Shown here: piece after piece, positions 48,738-63,658 of the stretch
How the letters are laid out: each line of letters starts with the position of its first letter
How positions within the stretch are numbered: the stretch's first letter is position 1
Source: Rhodospirillales bacterium
GTDB taxonomy: Bacteria > Pseudomonadota > Alphaproteobacteria > ATCC43930 > CGMCC-115725
Length of the DNA stretch: 64,000 bases
Assembly: GCA_947473305.1 (NCBI GenBank)
Contig: CANJCB010000008.1
Location: forward strand, 1 to 64,000
Reading direction: 5' to 3'
Translations under genes and position numbers: made by a program
The notes under the pieces: model-generated
What the model was told of the DNA's origin: nothing
The model's input: the letters and a program-made list of their open reading frames with translations, nothing else
The model's database searches: none

Positions 48738-49672
48738 TGAGCGCGCCCGCCACAAAAACCTTGGTGGAACGCTTGCCGCGGGTTCGCGGCCGGCTTACCG
48801 CGAATGTGCCGCTTGGGCCGCTCACCTGGTTCCGGGTGGGCGGCGCCGCGGAAGTCATGTTCCGGCCCGCTGACGCCGACGATCTGGCGGCCTTCCTCGC
48901 GATGAAGCCGGCCGATGTGCCAGTGACCGTCATGGGCGTCGCCTCCAATCTCCTCATCCGCGACGGCGGCATTCCGGGCGTCGTCATCCGCCTCGGCCGC
49001 GGCTTCGTCGATATTTCCGTCCAGGGCAATAGGGTCACGGCGGGGGCCGGCGCGCTCGACCTCAACGTGGCGATTACCGCGAGGGACGCGGGTGTCGGCG
49101 GCCTCGAATTCCTCTCCGGCATTCCGGGCACGGTGGGCGGCGGGCTTCGGATGAATGCCGGGGCCTATGGCGCCGAATTCAAGAACGTGTTGCGCCGCGT
49201 GTCGGCGCTCGATCCGGCCGGGGCGCCGCAGGACCTGCCCGCTGCGGCGCTTGGGCTCGCCTATCGCCACTGCGCGCTGCCCGACGACTGGATCTTCGTC
49301 GAGGCGGAATTCGAGGGAAAAGGGGAAGATCCGGGAGAAATCGGGAAGCGGATGGGAGATATCCAGGCTGCCCGCGAGGCCAGCCAGCCGATCCGCGCCC
49401 GCACCGGCGGCTCGACCTTCGCCAATCCTCCGGGCATGAAGGCCTGGGAGCTGATCGACAAGGCCGGCTGCCGCGGGCTGAAGCGGGGCGGCGCCACCAT
49501 CTCGCAGAAACACGCCAATTTCCTCATCAACGAGGGCGACGCCACGGCCGCCGACCTGGAAGGCCTCGGCGAGGAAGTCCGCCGTCGGGTTTTCGAGACC
49601 AGCGGGGTCGTGCTCGATTGGGAAATCCGGCGCATCGGCCGGCCGCTTCCCGGCCTGGAGGTCGCGCCATGA
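48734..49672 (+). CDS. murB: UDP-N-acetylenolpyruvoylglucosamine reductase
   Basis: The FAD enzyme (312 aa) reducing UDP-GlcNAc-enolpyruvate to UDP-MurNAc with NADPH. FAD-domain segments: [28 protein letters not shown]-type [33 protein letters not shown] (in pieces) and the C-terminal [15 protein letters not shown]. Start at 48734 (or the adjoining ATG 48737) overlaps murC; the stop overlaps ddl. Confidence 0.97.
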   Translation: MMSAPATKTLVERLPRVRGRLTANVPLGPLTWFRVGGAAEVMFRPADADDLAAFLAMKPADVPVTVMGVASNLLIRDGGIPGVVIRLGRGFVDISVQGNRVTAGAGALDLNVAITARDAGVGGLEFLSGIPGTVGGGLRMNAGAYGAEFKNVLRRVSALDPAGAPQDLPAAALGLAYRHCALPDDWIFVEAEFEGKGEDPGEIGKRMGDIQAAREASQPIRARTGGSTFANPPGMKAWELIDKAGCRGLKRGGATISQKHANFLINEGDATAADLEGLGEEVRRRVFETSGVVLDWEIRRIGRPLPGLEVAP

Positions 49673-50589
49673 CCGGCAAGACCGTGGCGGTGCTGATGGG
49701 CGGCTGGTCCGCCGAACGGGAAGTCTCGCTGTCCAGCGGCGAAGCCTGCGCCAAGGCCTTGGTGGAGGCGGGCTACCAGGTCCGCACGATCGACGTGAGC
49801 CGCGATCTCGATGCGCTGGTGAAAGCTCTCGATCCTCGGCCCGACGCGGTCTTCAACGCGCTCCATGGACCGGGCGGCGAGGACGGCACGATCCAGGGCG
49901 TGCTCGAATTTCTCAACATCCCCTATACCCATTCGGGCGTGCTCGCCTCGGCCGTCGCCATGGACAAGCCGAGCGCCAAGGCGGTCTTCGCCGCCGCCGG
50001 CCTGCCGCTCGCCGAGGGCGTGGTGCTGCACAGTCGCGACCTCCTGACCAAGAACCCGATCCCCGCGCCCTTCGTGGTGAAGCCCACCAACCAGGGATCG
50101 AGTGTCGGCGTCAGGATCGTCCGCCAGAACGACAACAGCTGGGACGAGGAGGCGCGCTCCTGGCCCTATGGCGACCAAGTCATGATCGAGCGCTTCATCC
50201 CGGGCCGCGAGATCACCGTCGCGGTGATGGGCGACCGGCCGCTGGGCGCGCTCGAAATCCGCAGCCGCGGCCCCTTCTACGACTACACATCGAAATACGC
50301 GGTCGGCGGGTCCGAGCATGTCATCCCCGCCCCCATCCATCCCGAAGCCTATGAAGCGGCCCTCGATATCGCGCTCCGGGCGCATCAGGCACTGGGCTGC
50401 CGGGGCGTGAGCCGCGCCGACCTGCGTTACGACGACGAGGCAGGCGAGCCCGGCCGGATGGTCTTGCTGGAGGTCAATACGCAGCCCGGCATGACCGCGA
50501 CCTCGCTGGTGCCGGACATCGCGCGCCATGCGGGCATCAGCTTCTCCGAATTGGTCGGCTGGATGGTGGAGAACGCCACATGCGGCTGA
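49669..50589 (+). CDS. ddl: D-alanine:D-alanine ligase
   Basis: An ATP-grasp ligase (306 aa) forming D-Ala-D-Ala for MurF. Motifs: VAVLMGGWSAEREVSLSSG, FNALHGPGGEDGTIQGVLE, VVKPTNQGSSVGV, and VLLEVNTQPGMTATS with Mg2+ ligands. The presence of Tyr-containing FYDYTSKYAVGG fits Ala rather than Lac specificity in the general family pattern, though I cannot prove it. ATG 49669 overlaps murB; the last 10 bases overlap ftsQ. Confidence 0.96.
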   Translation: MTGKTVAVLMGGWSAEREVSLSSGEACAKALVEAGYQVRTIDVSRDLDALVKALDPRPDAVFNALHGPGGEDGTIQGVLEFLNIPYTHSGVLASAVAMDKPSAKAVFAAAGLPLAEGVVLHSRDLLTKNPIPAPFVVKPTNQGSSVGVRIVRQNDNSWDEEARSWPYGDQVMIERFIPGREITVAVMGDRPLGALEIRSRGPFYDYTSKYAVGGSEHVIPAPIHPEAYEAALDIALRAHQALGCRGVSRADLRYDDEAGEPGRMVLLEVNTQPGMTATSLVPDIARHAGISFSELVGWMVENATCG

Positions 50590-51452
50590 CCGCGGAAAAA
50601 CGCGAGTCCTCGAAGAAAGCCGCTGCGCCGGCCAAGGCGCCGCGCAATCCGCGCCGCCGGTCGGTCTGGCGCCGTTACGGCCGTTGGGGGGCGCTCGGCG
50701 CGGCACTCCTCCTGGTCGGCGGCGGCGGCTTCCTGGCCTATCGGATGGCCGAACGCGACCTGCCGATTGTCCAGGACCAATTCCTCGCCTGGAGCGCCAG
50801 CCTCGGGCTCGCCGTGGCCGATATCCAGGTGGAAGGCCGCATCGCCACGAGTCCGGAAGCGATCCTTCGGGTAGTGGGCGCCCGGCGCGGCACCCCGACC
50901 CTCGCCGTGAACCCCGCCCAGGCCAAGGCCCAGCTCGAGACCCTCCCCTGGATCAAGAGCGCGACGGTCGAGCGGCGGCTTCCCGATACGATCTACATCC
51001 ACCTCGTGGAGCGTACGCCGGTCGCTCTCTGGCAGCGTCAGGGCAAGCTCGTGCTGATCGACCGCGAGGGCGACACCATCCCGGTCGACAAGCTCGAAAG
51101 CTATTCCCAATTCGTGGTGCTGGTCGGTGACGACGCTCCTGCGGAGGCGGCCAAGCTCCTCGACATGCTGAAGACCGAACCCGATCTGGCGTCCCATGTC
51201 ACCGCCGCCGTGCGGATGGGCGGAAGGCGCTGGAACCTGAAGCTCGACCGCGGAATCGAGGTCGCCCTTCCGGAAACGAACCCCGAAGCCGCTTGGCGTC
51301 AGCTCGCGAAATACGAAAAGACCGACGGCCTGCTGCAAAGAAACATCGAACGGGTCGATCTCAGGCTCCCCGATCGCCTGGTCGTCCGTGTCATTCCCGA
51401 TCCACCCAAGAAGCCCGCCTCCAAGGGCCGGCCACCCGGTAAAAGCACATGA
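50580..51452 (+). CDS. ftsQ: Cell division protein FtsQ
   Basis: A bitopic divisome protein (290 aa): a basic cytoplasmic N-terminus, one membrane helix (about residues 38-55), a POTRA domain (VADIQVEGRIATSPEAILRVV) and a beta domain carrying PWIKSATVERRLPDTIYIHLVE, the family signature. It bridges FtsK-side early proteins to FtsL/FtsB. It overlaps ddl and ftsA. Confidence 0.94.
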   Translation: MRLTAEKRESSKKAAAPAKAPRNPRRRSVWRRYGRWGALGAALLLVGGGGFLAYRMAERDLPIVQDQFLAWSASLGLAVADIQVEGRIATSPEAILRVVGARRGTPTLAVNPAQAKAQLETLPWIKSATVERRLPDTIYIHLVERTPVALWQRQGKLVLIDREGDTIPVDKLESYSQFVVLVGDDAPAEAAKLLDMLKTEPDLASHVTAAVRMGGRRWNLKLDRGIEVALPETNPEAAWRQLAKYEKTDGLLQRNIERVDLRLPDRLVVRVIPDPPKKPASKGRPPGKST

Positions 51453-52702
51453 AGAAGAACGGAACCCGCCCAAGAGGCGGCATTGCCGCCGTCGTCGATG
51501 TGGGGACCTGCAAGGTCTGCTGCTTCATCGCCCGAGTCGACGGGGAGCAGCCCCATATCATCGGCATCGGCCATCAGGTCTCGCGCGGGGTCCGCAACGG
51601 GATCATCGTCGACATCGACGCCGCCAGCACCTCGATCCTGGCGGCCGTCCATGCCGCCGAGCAGATGTGCGGCCAGACGATCAACGAGGTGGTGGTCAAC
51701 CTCTCCGGCGGCTTCGCCGCGTCCCGCATCATCAAGGCGGAAATCCCTCTCAACGGGCGCGAGGTCACTGACAGCGACATGCGCCGGGTGCTCGACCAGG
51801 GGCATGGGCTGAAAGAACTTGGCGACCGCGACGTCATTCATTCGATCCCGGTGGGCTTCTCGATCGACGCGAGCCGGGGCATCCGCGATCCGCGCGGCAT
51901 GTACGGCCAGCGCCTCGGGGTCAACATGCATCTGGTGACCGCGGGCTCAGCGGCGGTGCGCAATCTGGCGGCCTGCATCGGCCGTTCGCATCTCTCGATT
52001 TCAGGGCTTGTCGCGAGCCCCTATGCGGCGGGCCTCGCCTGCCTCGTGGACGACGAGGCGGAACTGGGCGTCACCGTCATCGACATGGGCGGCGGCACGA
52101 CGACCATCGCCGTTTTCTTCGACGGCAACCTCGTCTTCACCGACAGCGTGCCGATCGGCGGCAACCATGTGACCAACGATATCGCCCGGGGGCTTTCGAC
52201 CTCCCTCGCCCATGCGGAGCGGATGAAGACCCTCTACGGCAGCGCCATGGCGCTGCCTTCCGACGAGCGCGAGACGATCACCGTTCCCCAGGTCGGCGAG
52301 GAGGACGAGACCCAGGCCAACCATGTGCCGAAGTCGCTGCTGGTCGGGATCATCTCGCCCCGCCTCGATGAGACCTTCGAATTCGTCCGCGACCGGATCG
52401 AGGCGAGCGGCTTCGACAAGATCGCCGGGCGCCGCCTCGTGCTGACCGGCGGGGCCTGCCAGCTGCCGGGCGTGCGCGACCGGGCGTCCTACATCCTCGA
52501 CAAGCAGATCCGGATCGGACGGCCCTTGCGCATCAACGGGCTCGCCGAAGCAACCGGGGGACCGGCCTTCTCGACCTCGGCCGGACTCGTGCATTTCGCC
52601 GTGTCGGAGCGCGCGGAGACGCAGCGCGCGGGACGGCCGCTGACTGCCGAACCGAGCGGGATGATCGAGCGGTTCGGACATTGGGTTCGGGAGAATTTTT
52701 AG
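51449..52702 (+). CDS. ftsA: Cell division protein FtsA
   Basis: The actin-like membrane tether of the Z ring (417 aa). [18 protein letters not shown]-like N-terminal nucleotide site ([16 protein letters not shown]), SHS2 domain, and [17 protein letters not shown]. The C-terminus FGHWVRENF is the amphipathic helix that binds the membrane. The start overlaps ftsQ. A 94-base gap before ftsZ contains a 31-codon open frame. Confidence 0.96.
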   Translation: MKKNGTRPRGGIAAVVDVGTCKVCCFIARVDGEQPHIIGIGHQVSRGVRNGIIVDIDAASTSILAAVHAAEQMCGQTINEVVVNLSGGFAASRIIKAEIPLNGREVTDSDMRRVLDQGHGLKELGDRDVIHSIPVGFSIDASRGIRDPRGMYGQRLGVNMHLVTAGSAAVRNLAACIGRSHLSISGLVASPYAAGLACLVDDEAELGVTVIDMGGGTTTIAVFFDGNLVFTDSVPIGGNHVTNDIARGLSTSLAHAERMKTLYGSAMALPSDERETITVPQVGEEDETQANHVPKSLLVGIISPRLDETFEFVRDRIEASGFDKIAGRRLVLTGGACQLPGVRDRASYILDKQIRIGRPLRINGLAEATGGPAFSTSAGLVHFAVSERAETQRAGRPLTAEPSGMIERFGHWVRENF

Positions 52703-52704
52703 CC

Positions 52705-52800
52705 ATGCCGATCAAGCAGGGCGGTTTGGACAAGCAATTTCAGGTGATTGGCCGCAGGGGCCGAATTCGGGACGCCGAGCAGGAGCGGAGGACAATATGA
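52705..52800 (+). CDS. Small ORF filling the ftsA-ftsZ gap (31 aa), unproven
   Basis: ATG at 52705, two bases after the ftsA stop, opens a 31-codon frame that ends in TGA at 52798-52800, overlapping the ftsZ ATG as ATGA, the same coupling used between most genes of this cluster. The predicted peptide is very basic (about ten Arg/Lys) with a sequence beginning [14 protein letters not shown]. The ribosome site is weak (GGGAG about 11 bases upstream). An open frame of this length is not rare by chance in GC-rich DNA, so it could also be leader sequence with the ftsZ ribosome site (GGAGGA). No homologue is known to me. Confidence 0.35.
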   Translation: MPIKQGGLDKQFQVIGRRGRIRDAEQERRTI

Positions 52801-54317
52801 CGATCAATCTGAGCATTCCCCAGGAAGACCAGGAGCTCCGGCCGCGGATTACCGTGGTCGGCGTCGGCGGCGCCGGCGGCAACGCGGTCAACAACATGAT
52901 CCGGTCGAATCTCATCGGCTGCGAATTCGTGGTGGCCAATACCGATGCGCAGGCGATGAAGGGCTCGCTCGCCGAACGCCGCATCCAGCTCGGCGTCGGC
53001 GTGACCCGTGGCCTAGGCGCGGGGTCCCGCCCCGACGTGGGCCGGATCGCCGCCGAGGAACAGCTCGACGAGATCATGGAAGCCCTGGGCGGCTCCAACA
53101 TGGTCTTCATCACCGCCGGCATGGGCGGCGGCACCGGGACCGGCGCCGGTCCCGTGATCGCCCGGGCGGCGCGCGAGGCGGGCATCCTGACGGTAGGTGT
53201 CGTCACCAAGCCCTTCCACTTCGAGGGTACGCATCGCATGAAGCTCGCCGAATCCGGCATCCAGGAGCTTCAGAAGTTCGTCGATACGCTCATCATCATC
53301 CCGAACCAGAACCTCTTCCGGGTCGCCAATGAGCGGACCACTTTCGCCGATGCCTTCAAGATGGCCGACGACGTGCTCCATTCCGGCGTGCGCGGCGTGA
53401 CGGATCTCATGATCATGCCGGGCCTCATCAACCTCGATTTCGCCGACATCCGGGCGGTGATGGGCGAGATGGGCAAGGCCATGATGGGCACGGGCGAGGC
53501 CGAGGGCGACCGGCGGGCGATCGACGCCGCCGAGGCCGCGATCTCCAACCCGCTCCTGGAAGATGTCTCGATGAAGGGCGCGCGCGGCGTGCTCATCAAC
53601 ATCACGGGCGGCCTCGACATGACCCTCTTCGAGGTCGACGAGGCGGCCAACCGCATCCGCGAAGAAGTCGATTCCGAAGCCAATATCATCTTCGGCTCGA
53701 CCTTCGACGAGAAGCTCCAGGGCCGGATGCGGATCTCCGTGGTGGCGACAGGCATCGACGCCGCCTCCATGGCGCAGCCCCGCCCCGCGATCAGCCTCGT
53801 CAGCGATCGCGGCCGCGAGCAGGAGCCCATGACAGTGGCTCCGCTCCGCATGCCTTCGGCGGCTCCGGTCATGCCGGGGGTTCTGACGCTCAGCACCGAA
53901 GCGCCAAGGCCGCTTCCGACGCCGGAAATCGAGCACGCCCTGCCCTCGGCCATGGTGGTCGAAGCCGCCGCCGTCCGCGACGGCGCCTTCATCGCCCCGC
54001 CGCCGGTCGAGCCCGCGGTCGCGCGCCCGCCGCAGATCATGCAGCCGGCGCTCGCTCCGGACCCCTTGGCCGCAGCGGCGATGGAGAACGGCGGCCGGCC
54101 TCCGCTGCCCGCCAAGAAGCCGCGGGGCCCAAGTCTTTTCGAACGGGTCACGGGCGTCGGCCGCGCCCGCGCCGTGCAGGCGGAGCCCGAGCGTCAGGCT
54201 CCTCCGCCGGCCCAACCGAGGCTCGGGTCCCTCGACCCCGCCGACCGTCTCGGGCCGTCGAAGACGGAAGAGGATACGCTGGACATTCCGGCCTTCCTCC
54301 GCCGTCAGGCAAACTAA
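52797..54317 (+). CDS. ftsZ: Cell division protein FtsZ
   Basis: The tubulin-like GTPase that forms the Z ring (506 aa). GTP-binding signature GGGTGTG at 110-116, T7 loop [11 protein letters not shown], and the conserved C-terminal peptide [11 protein letters not shown] that binds FtsA and other partners. After the core (to about residue 325) comes an unusually long variable linker of about 165 residues, rich in Pro and Ala, as in Caulobacter and other alphaproteobacteria. The ribosome site GGAGGA is five bases upstream. A GC hairpin follows the stop. Confidence 0.98.
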   Translation: MTINLSIPQEDQELRPRITVVGVGGAGGNAVNNMIRSNLIGCEFVVANTDAQAMKGSLAERRIQLGVGVTRGLGAGSRPDVGRIAAEEQLDEIMEALGGSNMVFITAGMGGGTGTGAGPVIARAAREAGILTVGVVTKPFHFEGTHRMKLAESGIQELQKFVDTLIIIPNQNLFRVANERTTFADAFKMADDVLHSGVRGVTDLMIMPGLINLDFADIRAVMGEMGKAMMGTGEAEGDRRAIDAAEAAISNPLLEDVSMKGARGVLINITGGLDMTLFEVDEAANRIREEVDSEANIIFGSTFDEKLQGRMRISVVATGIDAASMAQPRPAISLVSDRGREQEPMTVAPLRMPSAAPVMPGVLTLSTEAPRPLPTPEIEHALPSAMVVEAAAVRDGAFIAPPPVEPAVARPPQIMQPALAPDPLAAAAMENGGRPPLPAKKPRGPSLFERVTGVGRARAVQAEPERQAPPPAQPRLGSLDPADRLGPSKTEEDTLDIPAFLRRQAN

Positions 54318-54329
54318 AACCATCCTCGG

Positions 54330-54352
54330 CCGGGAGGGTGGCCCCCTCCCGG
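54330..54352 (+). terminator. GC-rich hairpin after ftsZ
   Basis: CCGGGAGGG (54330-54338) and CCCTCCCGG (54344-54352) form a perfect 9-bp stem around a 5-base loop, 12 bases after the ftsZ stop. No T-run follows, so it may be a pause or a Rho-assisted end of the division cluster rather than an intrinsic terminator. Confidence 0.5.
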
Positions 54353-54430
54353 AACCGAAGCGCGGACCCCGCACTTCCGTAGGAGAAGGCCGGGGTTTCG
54401 ATCCGCTTCTATCTAAATTGCGAGAAACTC

Positions 54431-54476
54431 CTGTAACTCATTAATTTCATTCAGAAATTTCTGTAATAATCTGTAA
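54431..54476 (+). repeat. Phased CTGTAA repeats and a perfect palindrome upstream of lpxC
   Basis: CTGTAA occurs three times at 54431, 54461 and 54471, spaced 30 and 10 bases, that is, whole helical turns apart; the last two form a tandem 10-bp repeat CTGTAATAAT/CTGTAATAAA. The perfect 12-base palindrome CAGAAATTTCTG (54452-54463) overlaps the second copy. The stretch is strongly AT-rich for this genome and about 80-120 bases upstream of lpxC, so it probably holds the lpxC promoter and an operator. Confidence 0.5.
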
Positions 54477-54552
54477 TAAAGAGTGATTTGTTCCTGACCG
54501 CTCGCCTTGCTACTTCTCTATCCGTGAAATAGCCCTTTGGGATGGTGACGTA

Positions 54553-55485
54553 ATGGCGATCGGTATCGCCCCACAACAGACGCTCAAGGCCCCCATCAAT
54601 TGCCGTGGGGTCGGCCTTCATTCCGGCGCGCGCATCTCCATGACGCTGCTGCCGGCCGAGCCCGATACCGGGATTCTGTTCCGGCGCACGGATGGCGCCT
54701 TCGACGGGATGGAGATCAAGGCCGATTGGCGCAATGCGGTCGAATCCGCGCTCTGCACCACGCTCACGGACGGCGAAGGGTTTTCGGTCGCCACCATCGA
54801 GCATCTCATGGCCGCTTTCGCCGGCGCGGGGATCGACAATGCCGTGGTCGAGCTCGACGGGCCGGAAGTTCCGATCATGGACGGCAGCGCGTCGCCTTTC
54901 CTGTTCCTCATCGAATGCGCGGGCATCGAGCAGCAGGACGTCGCACGCCGCGCCATCAAGATCCTGAAGACCGTAACGGTGAGCGAAGCGGGCAAGTCGG
55001 CAAGCCTCCTGCCCGATGCCGGCTTTTCCATGAGCTTCGAGATCGACTTCGCCAGTTCCGCCATCAATCATCAGGACATCAGCTTGACGATCGATCCGGA
55101 GAGCTTCAAGAGCGACCTGAGCCGCGCCCGTACCTTCGGTTTCCTGCAGGACCTGGAGCGCATGCGCGCGGCCGGTCTCGCGCGCGGCGGCTCGCTTGCC
55201 AATGCGGTCGTGGTGAACGGCGACAAGGTTCTCAACGAGGAAGGTCTGCGCTACGAGGATGAATTCGTGCGCCACAAGGCACTCGACGCCGTGGGCGATC
55301 TTTATCTCGCGGGCGGCCCGATCATCGGACATTTCCGGGGCTGTCGCTCGGGTCATGCGCTCAATCGCCGCCTGATGGAAGCCTTGTTCGCCGATCCCAG
55401 CGCCTGGTGCGAGACCACCATGCTTTCGGATGCGGGCGAGGAATACGATCTCTGGCAGGCGCCGGCGCATCTCGCCACCGCCTGA
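54553..55485 (+). CDS. lpxC: UDP-3-O-acyl-N-acetylglucosamine deacetylase
   Basis: The committed, zinc-dependent step of lipid A synthesis (310 aa). Zinc ligands H84 (IEHLMAAF), H241 and D245 (VRHKALDAVGDL) and the catalytic H268 (SGHALN) are all present. Length and start match the family. It has its own AT-rich upstream region after ftsZ, so it is probably transcribed separately from the division cluster. Confidence 0.97.
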   Translation: MAIGIAPQQTLKAPINCRGVGLHSGARISMTLLPAEPDTGILFRRTDGAFDGMEIKADWRNAVESALCTTLTDGEGFSVATIEHLMAAFAGAGIDNAVVELDGPEVPIMDGSASPFLFLIECAGIEQQDVARRAIKILKTVTVSEAGKSASLLPDAGFSMSFEIDFASSAINHQDISLTIDPESFKSDLSRARTFGFLQDLERMRAAGLARGGSLANAVVVNGDKVLNEEGLRYEDEFVRHKALDAVGDLYLAGGPIIGHFRGCRSGHALNRRLMEALFADPSAWCETTMLSDAGEEYDLWQAPAHLATA

Positions 55486-55584
55486 CCCGATTTTTCCAGT
55501 CCCGGCGGCCATAGCGAAAGTCGCCCTCCCGGCACCGACCATGATATAAGTCGGCGGTTTCTCGTTTCCCGCTTCGGATAGGTC

Positions 55585-56415
55585 ATGGTTGGATTTGTGT
55601 CTTCTCGCTATCTCGTCCTTGGGGTCGCCCTGTCGCTGGCCGCTTGCGGTGGCGCCAACAAGGACAGCTATGTCGATAAGCCGGTGGAAGAGCTCTACAA
55701 TGGAGCCGTCGATTTTCTGGTCGATGAGAACTACGAAAAAGCCGCCAAGCAATTTGAAGAAGTAGACCGGCAGCATCCCTATTCGGTCTGGGCGACCAAA
55801 GCCCAGCTCATGTCGGCCTATGCCCAGTATCAGGCCTCGAATTACGCGGATTCCATTCTCGCGCTCGACCGTTTCATCCAATTGCATCCCGGCAATCGGG
55901 ATATCGCCTATGCTTATTACTTGAAGGCGCTCGATTACTACGTCCAGATCACCGACGTGGGCCGGGACCAGGAAAACACCAACCAGGCCTTCAAGTCCCT
56001 GGAGGAAGTTTCCCGGCGCTTTCCCGACAGCAAATACGCGCGGGATGCCCGCCTGAAGCTCGATCTCGCCCGCGACCATCTCGCCGGCAAGGAGATGGAA
56101 ATCGGCCGCTTCTATCAGCGCGAAGGCCAGTTCCTTTCGGCGATCAACCGCTTCAAGCGGGTCCTCGACCAGTATCAGACCACAACCCACGTGCCGGAAG
56201 CCCTGCATCGCCTGACCGAATGCTATCTGCGACTCGGTCTCGTCGACGAGGCGCAGCGCACCACCGCCGTGCTCGGCTATAACTACGCGGGTACCGATTG
56301 GTACAAGGACAGCTACGATCTGGTGGGGGGCCAGGGACAGGCACCAGGGCTGGCGACCCCGGCTCAGACCTCCAAGGACGGCTGGTTCGGCCGCGTCCTC
56401 GACTGGATCTTTTAA
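55585..56415 (+). CDS. bamD: Outer-membrane protein assembly factor BamD
   Basis: A TPR lipoprotein (276 aa) of the Bam complex that folds beta-barrel proteins into the outer membrane. Lipobox SLAAC with C21; then five TPR-like repeats: VEELYNGAVDFLVDENYEKAA (in part), VWATKAQLMSAYAQYQAS, AYAYYLKALDYY, and the YARDARLKLDLARDHLAGKE (20 residues) region typical of YfiO. The usual order lpxC-bamD-recN-ligA is kept. An upstream TATAAG at about 55543 might be a -10 element. Confidence 0.95.
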   Translation: MVGFVSSRYLVLGVALSLAACGGANKDSYVDKPVEELYNGAVDFLVDENYEKAAKQFEEVDRQHPYSVWATKAQLMSAYAQYQASNYADSILALDRFIQLHPGNRDIAYAYYLKALDYYVQITDVGRDQENTNQAFKSLEEVSRRFPDSKYARDARLKLDLARDHLAGKEMEIGRFYQREGQFLSAINRFKRVLDQYQTTTHVPEALHRLTECYLRLGLVDEAQRTTAVLGYNYAGTDWYKDSYDLVGGQGQAPGLATPAQTSKDGWFGRVLDWIF

Positions 56416-56497
56416 TCCCCCGGCCACTCTGGCCTGAGAGGCTTCGCGCCGCTATCATCCGGGACATGCGCGGTACCTTCGATCGGGATCTCTTCAG

Positions 56498-61420
<4,923 letters not shown>

Positions 61421-61430
61421 CGTCCGCGTC

Positions 61431-63482
61431 CTATTTCTTGCCGGAGATAGGTCGGGTCGCCTCACGCAACCAGACGGCGGTCTCGGCATCGACCAGGGGC
61501 TCGATCGTCTCCCGCACCCTGGCATGATAGGCGTCGAGCCAGGCCGCCTCCCGGTCGTCGAGCAGGCCACGATCGACCAGCGCCAGATCGAAGGGCGCCA
61601 GGGTCAGGGTCTCGAATCCCAGCATCTCCCGCTCGCCCCCCTCCCGCTTGGCGGGCGGCGTCACGGCCACGAGGTTTTCGAGGCGGATGCCATAGACCCC
61701 GGTCTTGTAATAGCCCGGCTCGTCCGAGACGATCATCCCCGGGAGCAGCGCCTGGGCATTGGGAAGCTTCGAGATCCGCTGCGGCCCCTCATGGACGCCG
61801 AGATAGCTGCCCACCCCATGTCCCGTCCCATGATCGAAATCGAGCCCCGCCTCCCAGAGCGGCAGGCGGGCCAGGGCATCGAGCTGCGATCCCGAGGTGC
61901 CGGACGGAAATCGGGAGGTGGCCAGCGCGATATGCCCTTTGAGAACCCGGGTGAAGCGGTCCTTCATCTCGGGCGTCGGCGTGCCGATGGCCATCGTCCG
62001 GGTGACATCGGTCGTGCCGTCGAGATATTGCGCGCCGGAATCGAGGAGGTAGAGGGTGCCGGGCTCAAGCCGCTTCTCGGTTTGCGGTGAGGCCCGGTAA
62101 TGGACGATGGCGCCATTGGAACCGGCGCCCGAGATGGTCGGAAAGCTCAGGTCCCTGAAGTGCTCGCCCGGGCGGCGGAAGGCTTCGAGCTTGTCGGAGA
62201 CGGCGATCTCGGTCAGCGCCCCGCCAGGCGCCTCTCGCGAGAGCCAGGCCAGGAAGCGGCAGAGCGCGGCGCCGTCCCGCCGATGGGCTGCCCGCGTGCC
62301 GTCGAGTTCGACCGGGTTCTTGCACGCCTTGGGCAGCACGCAGGGGTCGGCGGCCTTGTGGACTTTCCCGCCGCTGGCTTCGAGAAGCTCGAAGACCCGC
62401 GCCGCCGCACTCGCCGGATCGACCAACACTCGCTTGCCCAGCGATCCGAGCTTCTCCAACGCCGGGCCGAAATCCCCGGGCGCCTTGATCTCGACCTCCG
62501 CACCGAGGTGCTCCCGGACACCGGGCGCCAGCTTCCGGCTATCGACGAAAAGCGCGACCCTTCCCTCCGCGTCCAGGATGGCGAAGGACAAGGGAAGCGG
62601 CGTATGGGGCACGTCGCCGCCCCGGATATTAAGAAGCCAGGCGATCGAATCGGGCGAGGTGAGGATCGCCGCATCGATCCCGTCGCGGGTGAGCTGGGCG
62701 GCCAGTTCCGCGCGCTTTTCCGCCGACGCGCGACCCGCGAAATTCAAGGGATGCGGCACAACCGGGGCGAGCGGTGGGGGCGGTTGATCGGACCATACGG
62801 CGTCGAGCGGATTGAGGGCGAGAGGCTGTAGGCTTCCCCCGGCCTTCCCGGCGGCGGCGCGATAGCGCTCCACCTCGCCCAGCGTGTGGAGCCAGGGGTC
62901 GTAGGCAAGAACCTCGCTCTTGCCGAGATGGGCCGCGATCCAGGCCGCCGGAGGCTCATCGGTGACGTGACGGGGTTCGAAGAGCGTGGGATCGGTTTCC
63001 GCGACCACCTGAAGCGTATAGCGCCCGTCGACGAAGATGGCGGCCTTGCGGGCTAGCACCACCGCCAGCCCGGCCGATCCGGTGAAACCGGTGAGCCAGG
63101 TCAGCCGGCGCGCCCGATCCGGGACATATTCGCCCTGATGCTCGTCGGCGCGGGGAATGAGAAAACCTTGGACGCCAAGCTCGGCGAGTTTCCGCCGCAA
63201 GAGCGCCAGACGCTCGCTGCGATCACTCCGGTCGTCAAGGGAAGACGGGCCTGCCATGTCACGGCGCAGCGCCAGAAGCTCCTCGGCGAGATCGTCGGAG
63301 ACCGAATCCGCAACAAGGGCGGTCCAGGCGCGCGAATCCTGGCTTTCGGGCGCGGCGACGACGCCGGCGATCAGCTCCCGCGCGCCCGCCACATCGTAGG
63401 AGGAACCGGCGGCCGCGAGCAGGGCCTTCAGCCTGCCGTCCCCGCCATAGCCGGAGCTCGTCGTTTCCCGTTGCTCGTCCAT
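61431..63482 (-). CDS. pepP: Aminopeptidase P family protein with N-terminal extension
   Basis: A metallopeptidase (683 aa) that removes N-terminal residues before proline. The C-terminal pita-bread domain keeps the five metal ligands: the Asp pair in LLDSGAQYLDGTTDVTRTM (in part), His in HGTGHGVGSYLGVHEGP, Glu in SDEPGYY and Glu in IRLENLV. The three-domain eukaryotic-type enzymes normally begin at the ERLALLRRKLAE segment (about residue 89); here about 88 extra residues, helical and charged, precede it. The ATG 63482 is the only good start. It would act in the cytosol on peptide turnover. Confidence 0.88.
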   Translation of the reverse strand: MDEQRETTSSGYGGDGRLKALLAAAGSSYDVAGARELIAGVVAAPESQDSRAWTALVADSVSDDLAEELLALRRDMAGPSSLDDRSDRSERLALLRRKLAELGVQGFLIPRADEHQGEYVPDRARRLTWLTGFTGSAGLAVVLARKAAIFVDGRYTLQVVAETDPTLFEPRHVTDEPPAAWIAAHLGKSEVLAYDPWLHTLGEVERYRAAAGKAGGSLQPLALNPLDAVWSDQPPPPLAPVVPHPLNFAGRASAEKRAELAAQLTRDGIDAAILTSPDSIAWLLNIRGGDVPHTPLPLSFAILDAEGRVALFVDSRKLAPGVREHLGAEVEIKAPGDFGPALEKLGSLGKRVLVDPASAAARVFELLEASGGKVHKAADPCVLPKACKNPVELDGTRAAHRRDGAALCRFLAWLSREAPGGALTEIAVSDKLEAFRRPGEHFRDLSFPTISGAGSNGAIVHYRASPQTEKRLEPGTLYLLDSGAQYLDGTTDVTRTMAIGTPTPEMKDRFTRVLKGHIALATSRFPSGTSGSQLDALARLPLWEAGLDFDHGTGHGVGSYLGVHEGPQRISKLPNAQALLPGMIVSDEPGYYKTGVYGIRLENLVAVTPPAKREGGEREMLGFETLTLAPFDLALVDRGLLDDREAAWLDAYHARVRETIEPLVDAETAVWLREATRPISGKK

Positions 63483-63658
63483 GCCCGCGCATCTCCTTGC
63501 CGGCCAAGCTAGGGGACGCGCAGCCTGCGCGCAAGGATGCAGCGCAATATGACAGTAAGCCGAAGTATGACGAAAGAATGGCGGAATACCTGACCGGCAT
63601 GCGCGGACCGAAGATCAGAACTGCAGAAAGACCACTCCACTAATCGGGAGGAATCACT

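Noticed and set aside
56416-56497. LexA box upstream of recN
   Set aside because: Looked for GTTC/GAAC pairs with 7-base spacing; none in this gap.
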